Source: Treponema sp. (lineage in GTDB: Bacteria; Spirochaetota; Spirochaetia; Treponematales; Treponemataceae). Taken from it: a stretch of 8,784 bases of DNA. Every line of letters starts with the position of its first letter. Position 1 is the stretch's first letter. Both the position numbers and the translations under genes were made by a program. Location of the stretch: assembly GCA_003447785.1 (NCBI GenBank), contig DLYJ01000257.1, positions 1 to 8,784 on the forward strand. Reading direction: 5' to 3'. A model generated the notes under the pieces. It ran no database searches. It was not told the origin of the DNA and saw only the letters and a list, made by a program, of their open reading frames with translations. This document shows positions 4,333 to 8,784 of the stretch, in pieces.

Positions 4333-6469
4333 AGAAATGGCCTCCGTTTTCTTTGATGAAGCTAATGAACTTCTAGACAATCTCGAAGAGCAGCTCTTAA
4401 CTCTGGAAAAAAATCCCACTGACACAGAAACTATCGGTGCCGTTTTCAGGGCAATGCATACAATCAAGGGCTCTGCGGCAATGTTCAGTTACAATCATAT
4501 TTCAACCTTTGCCCATGAAGTTGAGTCAACTCTCGACAACGTCCGCAACGGTACAATTCCGGTAACTTCCGAGCTCATCAGCCTGACCCTCAGGGCCCGG
4601 GACCAGATTCGCGACATGCTGGACGCGGGAACAGAGCCTCCCCAGGACATGGTCCTTAATTCACAGAATCTTTCTCTTGCATTCAAAACTTATGTTGCAA
4701 AGTTTATCAATAAGTCTCCGGAAGCAATTGCCCAAGAAGTTACTGCGGGTCAGAGTGCAGGTCAGGGACAGTCTGAGCCGGAAAAAAATGGAAGTTCAAC
4801 ACAGTACCCGACCCACACTTATCGAATTCACTTTAAGCCTTCAAGAAAAATATTTATGACAGGCACCCGGCCTGAGCGTCTTGTCCGCGAAGTCTGCGAC
4901 CTTGGAACTGCAACCGTCGTTCTTTTTACTGAGGACCTGCCGTCCCTTTCCAAAATGGATGCCGAAGAGTGTTATTTTTCTTGGGACATAATCCTTACAA
5001 CCGACAAGCCGAAAAGCGAAATCGACGAAGTATTTATCTTTCTGGACAATGATTCCAAATACACAATCGAAGAATCAGAACTCAACCAGGACGAAACCCA
5101 CCGAATCGGTGAAATTTTCGTTGACCGAAACAATATTTCAAAAAACCAGATTGATTCGATTCTCAAGGAAAACAAACCCATTGGCCAGATTCTCGTTGAA
5201 CGACAGCTCGTTTCAAAGCAGCAGTTAAAGTCCGCCCTGGCCGAGCAGGAACACTTTAAGACAATTTCCACCGAAGCACAGGCTCCACAGCAGCTTATTG
5301 CACAGCAGTCAATCCGCGTCAATGCAGATAAACTGGACTACCTGGTAGACCTGATTGGTGAGCTCGTAACCTTTAACGCACGCCTTGAACAGATTGCAAT
5401 CGATAAAAACATTCCGGTTCTCAAGGGCCTGAGCGAACAGTGTGAACGCCTCGTAGTCCTGCTGCGTGACACATCCCTTGATATCCGCATGCTTCCAATC
5501 AGCACATTATTCAATAAATTCCGCCGCACTGTACGTGACATTTCTGAGCAGCTGGGCAAAAAAGTTGAACTTATCATCGAAGGTGCCGATACTGAACTGG
5601 ATAAAACAGTTATCGACAAACTGAACGACCCTCTGATGCACCTTATCCGCAATTCCCTTGACCACGGAATCGAGTACCCGGCAGAACGCATCGTTTACGA
5701 CAAAGATCCTCTTGGTAAGGTAAAACTTATCGCAAAACACCAGGGCGCCTTTGTAACAATCTCCGTAACTGACGACGGAAAAGGTCTTGATAAAAGCAAA
5801 ATTCTTGCAAAGGCAATCGAAAAAGGCCTCGTAAAACCGGAAGACAATCTCTCCGAAGCCGAAATATTCAATCTGATTTTTCTTCCGGGCTTTTCTACCG
5901 CCAAAAAAGTATCCAGCATAAGCGGACGGGGTGTGGGCATGGATGTCGTTAAAAAAGACATTCTGGCTCTCGGCGGTTCGGTTTCTGTTGAATCTGAAGC
6001 GGGTAAGGGAACAACCTTTATTCTTAAAATTCCACTCACACTTGCCATCATTGACGGTATGCTTACCCAGATTGGCAGCACCAGATACATTATTCCGGTC
6101 AACACAATCGCCGAATGTACTTTGTTTGATAAATCCAGTGCAAAAAATCAGGACCAACTCTTCCCGAAGGCAAATGTACACGATTCTCAGGTGTCCTGCA
6201 TCAACCTCCGCTCATTCTTTAAAATCACGGAGCCGCTTCCTCCAAAACAGGAACTCGTTACCGTTAACACTCCCGACGGCGTATTTGGTCTCATCGTAGA
6301 TAAAATTCTCGGCAACCGTCAGATTGTAATCAAACCAATCGGCCGCCTTTTCCAGAACTGTACCGGTATCGGAAACACAACAATTCTTGGAGACGGAAGT
6401 GTTGCAATTGTTCTTGATATATTCAAACTTACAGACTTAATTATTTCTGACGGGAAAAAACGCCTATGA
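4325..6469 (+). CDS. cheA: Chemotaxis histidine kinase CheA with a MshEN-like tandem insert
   Basis: CheA autophosphorylates on histidine in response to receptors and passes phosphate to CheY (and usually CheB). Domains of the 714-residue protein: P1/HPt at 1-125 with the phosphorylated His45 in HTIKGSA; a Gln/Gly-rich linker at 140-158; a P2-like domain at about 164-248 (YRIHF ... CYFSWDIILTT ... VFIFL). Residues 260-308 hold two 24-residue repeats resembling the MshEN motif. P3 dimerisation is at about 328-390. The P4 kinase has an N box (DPLMHLIRNSLDHGIE, 435-450), G1 (DDGKGLD, 483-489), F box (FLPGFSTA, 519-526) and G2 (GRGVGMD, 534-540). P5, the CheW-like domain, is at about 575-706. All catalytic boxes are intact, so an active kinase is expected. 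The gene overlaps the STAS gene by 8 bases and cheR by 4 (ATGA). The odd part is the repeat insert between P2 and P3, which suggests an additional input. Confidence 0.97.
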   Translation: MLEEMASVFFDEANELLDNLEEQLLTLEKNPTDTETIGAVFRAMHTIKGSAAMFSYNHISTFAHEVESTLDNVRNGTIPVTSELISLTLRARDQIRDMLDAGTEPPQDMVLNSQNLSLAFKTYVAKFINKSPEAIAQEVTAGQSAGQGQSEPEKNGSSTQYPTHTYRIHFKPSRKIFMTGTRPERLVREVCDLGTATVVLFTEDLPSLSKMDAEECYFSWDIILTTDKPKSEIDEVFIFLDNDSKYTIEESELNQDETHRIGEIFVDRNNISKNQIDSILKENKPIGQILVERQLVSKQQLKSALAEQEHFKTISTEAQAPQQLIAQQSIRVNADKLDYLVDLIGELVTFNARLEQIAIDKNIPVLKGLSEQCERLVVLLRDTSLDIRMLPISTLFNKFRRTVRDISEQLGKKVELIIEGADTELDKTVIDKLNDPLMHLIRNSLDHGIEYPAERIVYDKDPLGKVKLIAKHQGAFVTISVTDDGKGLDKSKILAKAIEKGLVKPEDNLSEAEIFNLIFLPGFSTAKKVSSISGRGVGMDVVKKDILALGGSVSVESEAGKGTTFILKIPLTLAIIDGMLTQIGSTRYIIPVNTIAECTLFDKSSAKNQDQLFPKANVHDSQVSCINLRSFFKITEPLPPKQELVTVNTPDGVFGLIVDKILGNRQIVIKPIGRLFQNCTGIGNTTILGDGSVAIVLDIFKLTDLIISDGKKRL
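5102..5248 (+). repeat. Tandem MshEN-like repeat encoded within cheA
   Basis: CheA residues 260-283 (RIGEIFVDRN...) and 285-308 (PIGQILVERQ...) align at an offset of 25 residues. They share I-G-x-I-x-V-x-R at the start, an aligned Ser-Lys (272-273 and 297-298), a Gln-Leu/Ile pair and a closing leucine. The pattern follows the MshEN motif, roughly RLGxxLVxxGxIxxxxLxxxLxxQ, known from type II secretion and pilus ATPases. The first Arg survives only in copy 1 (Arg260; Pro285 in copy 2) and the final Gln only in copy 2 (Gln308; Asn283 in copy 1). The usual mid-motif Gly is absent in both. The copies are one residue apart, rather than the five I recall for MshE. Confidence 0.65.
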
Positions 6470-7317
6470 GCATTGATATCTTATCAACGCCCGACTTAAC
6501 TGACGACCAGTTTAACCGCCTCTCTGCCTTTATTCAAAAAAATGTTGGGATAAAAATGCCTGAGGAAAAACGAATTATGGTTCAATCACGCCTTAATTCG
6601 CGCCTCAAAGCCCTTAAAATCAAAGATTTTGATTCATATCTTGAATACGCCTTTGCGCCAAACGAAGACGGAATGGAAGAAATTGCACACCTGATTAACG
6701 CAATTACGACAAACCTTACCACCTTCTTTCGCGAACAGCCGCATTTTGACTATCTGACTTCAAACGTGCTTCCTGAATTTGCAAAAAAAGGCTTGCACCG
6801 TGTTGAATTATGGTCGGCCGGCTGTTCAAGCGGTCAGGAGCCTTATACGCTTTCCATTGTAATGAGCGAATTTATGCGTAAAAATCCCCGTGCATTCCGT
6901 GAATATTCAATTCTTGCAACCGATATTTCGTCAAAAGTATTGAATAAGGGTATCGACGCCGTTTACCAAATGAACGAAATTGATAAAGTTCCCTTTGACC
7001 TAAAAAAAAGGTATTTCCTAAAGAGCAGGGACCCTGCCCAGCAAAAATGCCGCGTAAACAAAGAGACCCGGGAAAAGGTAACTTTCATGCGCTTGAATTT
7101 TATGGATTCGCATTACGCGGTTTCGTCACCAAAAAATATTATTTTCTGCCGAAACGTACTAATTTATTTTAATAAAAAAACCCAGGAAGAAGTTATACGG
7201 AAACTAATTGAACACCTCGTTCCCGGCGGTTACCTCTTCCTCGGTCATTCCGAAACTATTTTTGGAATGAATCTTCCGCTGGTCACAGTTGCACCCACGG
7301 TATTTAAGAAGTTGTAG
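6466..7317 (+). CDS. cheR: Chemoreceptor methyltransferase CheR
   Basis: CheR transfers a methyl group from S-adenosylmethionine to receptor glutamates in adaptation. The 283-residue length is normal. An N-terminal helical domain (about 1-80) is followed by TTNLTTFFRE (81-90), which carries the conserved T-x-FFR element. The SAM-binding loop is WSAGCSSGQEPYTLS (116-130). ATDIS (151-155) holds the acidic residue that contacts the cofactor ribose. NIIFCRNVLIYF (224-235) and GGYLFLGHSE (254-263) are also typical. All expected motifs are present, so it should be active. The ATG overlaps the cheA stop in an ATGA arrangement, which implies translational coupling; a weak GGGA lies about ten bases upstream. 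No conventional membrane receptor is encoded in this window, so its substrates lie elsewhere in the genome. Confidence 0.97.
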   Translation: MSIDILSTPDLTDDQFNRLSAFIQKNVGIKMPEEKRIMVQSRLNSRLKALKIKDFDSYLEYAFAPNEDGMEEIAHLINAITTNLTTFFREQPHFDYLTSNVLPEFAKKGLHRVELWSAGCSSGQEPYTLSIVMSEFMRKNPRAFREYSILATDISSKVLNKGIDAVYQMNEIDKVPFDLKKRYFLKSRDPAQQKCRVNKETREKVTFMRLNFMDSHYAVSSPKNIIFCRNVLIYFNKKTQEEVIRKLIEHLVPGGYLFLGHSETIFGMNLPLVTVAPTVFKKL

Positions 7318-7319
7318 GA

Positions 7320-8528
7320 ATGGAAATAAAGGTTTTAGTAATCGACGACTCGTCAATTGTACGACAAACATTAGGAACGATTCTTCAGGACGATGCCCAG
7401 ATAAAGGTTACCGGAACTGCCCAGGACCCTATTATGGCAGTGCGCATGATTCAGTCACAGCGGCCCGATGTCATAATTACCGGCATAGAAATGGCCCGGA
7501 TGAGCGGACTTACATTCCTGAAAAAAATCAACGAAACAATTGATCCGATTCCGACAATTATCTGCTCGCCCCTCGTTGCAAAAGGCTCGTCCGAATACAA
7601 GGAAGCACGGCTTCTTGGAGCCGCAGATATTATTGAACGCCCCTCTTCCGGTGCAAAACAGTTTCTCGAAGCAAATTCATTACGCATCTGTACGGCCGTA
7701 AAAGCAGCCTTTGCCAAAGGAAGTGCTCAGGCAATCGGCGCCACCGTCAACGATGCTCCGGAAGAACTTGAAGACATTGAGCCGGAAACACTCCAGGCTG
7801 TGGAAACTCCGATTTCGCCGGTAACAAATCTGACTCAGGAAAGTGCCCGCCCACCTATTCCGCCAAAACTTTCGGCAGACGTGGTCCTGGAAAAACCGGA
7901 TCCAAAATACGCTCCTCAGGAACTGACTGCCCCGGTTGTCGTGATTGGTGCAAGTACCGGCGGAACAGAAGCCTTAAAGGATTACCTTGTTGAAATGCCG
8001 GCAGATTCTCCGGCAATAGTAATAGTTCAACACATGCCCCAGCACTTTACCAGAAACTTTGCAAACCGCCTCAACAGCCTTTGTAAGCTGACCGTAAAAG
8101 AGGCAGAAAATAATGATAAGGTCGTGCCGGGCACAGTTTTAATTGCACCAGGAAACTACCACATGCTTTTAAAACGCAACGGCTACAATTATTTTGTAGA
8201 AGTTGTCGATGCTCAGCCTGTTAACCGCCACAAGCCTTCAGTTGATGTTCTGTTCCGGTCGGCAGCAAAATGCGCCGGAAAAAACGCCATTGGAATCATC
8301 ATGACCGGTATGGGCGATGACGGTTCCCGGGGAATGAAGGAAATGCACGACTGCGGAGCCTACAACCTTGCCCAGGACGAAGAATCAAGTATTGTCTGGG
8401 GTATGCCCGGCGAAGCAGTAAAGGCCGGCGCTGTAGACAAGGTTTTAAGCCTGCAGGATTTACCGATGGCAACAATAAACCGTGCAAAAATGATGCAGAT
8501 GAATTTTAAACATCAAAATTCTCGCTAA
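7320..8528 (+). CDS. cheB: CheB-type methylesterase/deamidase with a degenerate receiver domain
   Basis: CheB removes receptor methyl esters and deamidates glutamines. The C-terminal domain (about 204-390) is complete: Ser212 in IGASTGG, His238 in VQHMP and Asp334 in MTGMGDDG form the expected triad. The N-terminal receiver (1-130) keeps Asp9-Asp10 and Ser83. However, the stretch usually written LDVEMPRMDG reads TGIEMARMSG (54-63), with Gly55 (codon GGC, 7482-7484) where the phosphorylated Asp belongs. The conserved Lys near the end of the receiver is Arg107 (usual KP, here RP). Phosphorylation by CheA should therefore be impossible at the normal site. The linker between the domains (about 131-203) is long, acidic and proline-rich; in E. 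coli CheB it is much shorter. The full-length frame and intact effector argue against a pseudogene. The gene starts two bases after the cheR stop with only weak ribosome-binding sequence, so coupled translation is likely. Confidence 0.95.
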   Translation: MEIKVLVIDDSSIVRQTLGTILQDDAQIKVTGTAQDPIMAVRMIQSQRPDVIITGIEMARMSGLTFLKKINETIDPIPTIICSPLVAKGSSEYKEARLLGAADIIERPSSGAKQFLEANSLRICTAVKAAFAKGSAQAIGATVNDAPEELEDIEPETLQAVETPISPVTNLTQESARPPIPPKLSADVVLEKPDPKYAPQELTAPVVVIGASTGGTEALKDYLVEMPADSPAIVIVQHMPQHFTRNFANRLNSLCKLTVKEAENNDKVVPGTVLIAPGNYHMLLKRNGYNYFVEVVDAQPVNRHKPSVDVLFRSAAKCAGKNAIGIIMTGMGDDGSRGMKEMHDCGAYNLAQDEESSIVWGMPGEAVKAGAVDKVLSLQDLPMATINRAKMMQMNFKHQNSR

Positions 8529-8594
8529 ATGGAGATTTTGGTGTTAAAATATATAAAAAAGGCTTTAAGCCGCATTTAAAAATATAGTCTTTAG

Positions 8595-8603
8595 AAAGGA
8601 GGT
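8595..8603 (+). promoter_or_regulatory. Strong Shine-Dalgarno for cheY
   Basis: AAAGGAGGT is a near-perfect anti-16S match located eight bases before the ATG at 8612. It lies in an 83-base AT-rich gap after cheB. The gap also holds the short palindrome GGCTTTAAGCC (8561-8571) and a TATAGT hexamer (8583-8588) that lacks a convincing -35 partner. cheY may be expressed at a higher level than the genes before it. Confidence 0.8.
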
Positions 8604-8611
8604 AAATTTCT

Positions 8612-8784
8612 ATGTCAGCAAAAAAAATTCTTGCAGTTGATGATTCTGTTTCAATCAGAAAGAGCATCACTTTTATTCTGGGTCAGGAAGGTTACGAAGT
8701 AGTTGAAGCTGTGGACGGCAATGACGGTCTTGCAAAGGCACGCGCCGAAAAATTCGATCTGGTAATTACTGATATCAATATGCC
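8612..8784 (+). CDS. cheY: Response regulator CheY (5' part, cut by window end)
   Basis: Fifty-seven complete codons of a single receiver domain are visible. It begins MSAKKILAVDDS, with the acidic pair Asp10-Asp11. The phosphorylatable Asp54 lies in VITDINMP, the final Pro being read from an incomplete CC. Phospho-CheY binds the flagellar switch and changes rotation. Because the C-terminal half is missing I cannot confirm the conserved Thr/Ser and Lys, or exclude a fused output domain. Position after cheB and the strong ribosome binding site favour a stand-alone CheY. Unlike the CheB receiver in the same locus, this receiver keeps its acceptor Asp. Confidence 0.88.
   Translation, partial: MSAKKILAVDDSVSIRKSITFILGQEGYEVVEAVDGNDGLAKARAEKFDLVITDINM

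Noticed and set aside
5507..6181. Long minus-strand reading frame of 224 codons inside cheA
   Set aside because: It is antisense to the conserved P3-P5 part of cheA, has no recognisable domain and no ribosome binding site worth naming; it is a shadow of cheA codon bias.
8550..8576. Sigma-28 flagellar promoter for cheY (TATATAAA, 11 bases, GCCGCATT)
   Set aside because: GCCG matches the consensus core but the rest of both elements fits poorly, so it is likely chance in AT-rich DNA.
8554..8582. Terminator after cheB: GGCTTTAAGCC palindrome in an A-rich context
   Set aside because: On the plus strand the stem is at most 4-5 bp with a tiny loop and no T-run follows; the A6 before it makes a T6 only on the minus strand, where no gene ends. 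The stem is too short to call.
1..8784. Mobile elements, CRISPR arrays, tRNA or rRNA genes
   Set aside because: No transposase, terminal repeats, regularly spaced repeats or structured RNA were seen; apart from short gaps the window is filled by chemotaxis coding sequence.

Overview
The window holds one chemotaxis (che) signalling locus, almost fully coding. Gene order is minD-like ATPase > MCP-like coiled-coil protein > cheD > (cheW, opposite strand) > STAS protein > cheA > cheR > cheB > cheY (cut by the window end). The best guess for the source is a spirochaete, probably a Treponema-like gut or rumen organism. This rests on the moderate GC (judged by eye), the AT-rich intergenic DNA, the style of the CheA P2 region and the FlhG/MinD-type ATPase. 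It is an inference from remembered families and no search was run.

Layout. Positions 1-47 carry a possible sigma-70 promoter placed so close to the first ATG that the transcript would be nearly leaderless. Positions 48-3388 are three tightly spaced plus-strand genes: the ATPase, a 571-residue soluble helical protein related to chemoreceptor signalling domains, and the receptor deamidase CheD. cheW (3871-3362, minus strand) runs convergently into cheD with a 27-nt coding overlap. A 122-nt AT-rich region (3872-3993) holds divergent promoter-like elements and a small dyad. Positions 3994-8528 form a compact operon (STAS, cheA, cheR, cheB) with 8-nt and 4-nt overlaps and a 2-nt gap. cheY follows after 83 nt with its own strong ribosome binding site.

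How the parts work together. CheA (kinase), CheW (coupler) and CheY (response regulator) give the core phosphorelay. CheR, CheB and CheD are the adaptation enzymes that methylate, demethylate/deamidate and deamidate receptors. The MinD-like ATPase could position arrays or the flagellar apparatus. The STAS protein is probably a small accessory partner of CheA.

Most unusual points. (1) The CheB receiver domain has Gly at the phosphoacceptor Asp position and Arg at the conserved Lys, so this methylesterase looks uncoupled from CheA phosphorylation. (2) CheA carries, between P2 and P3, a tandem 24-residue repeat resembling the MshEN (c-di-GMP-binding) motif. (3) The MCP-like protein has no membrane segment, has lost receptor trimer-contact residues at its hairpin tip, contains a CheZ-like D-x-x-x-Q motif and ends in a flexible tail with a hydrophobic C-terminus. 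No CheZ, CheC or CheX gene is seen here, so it is a candidate CheY-P phosphatase or array organiser. (4) The STAS protein lacks the usual phosphorylatable serine.
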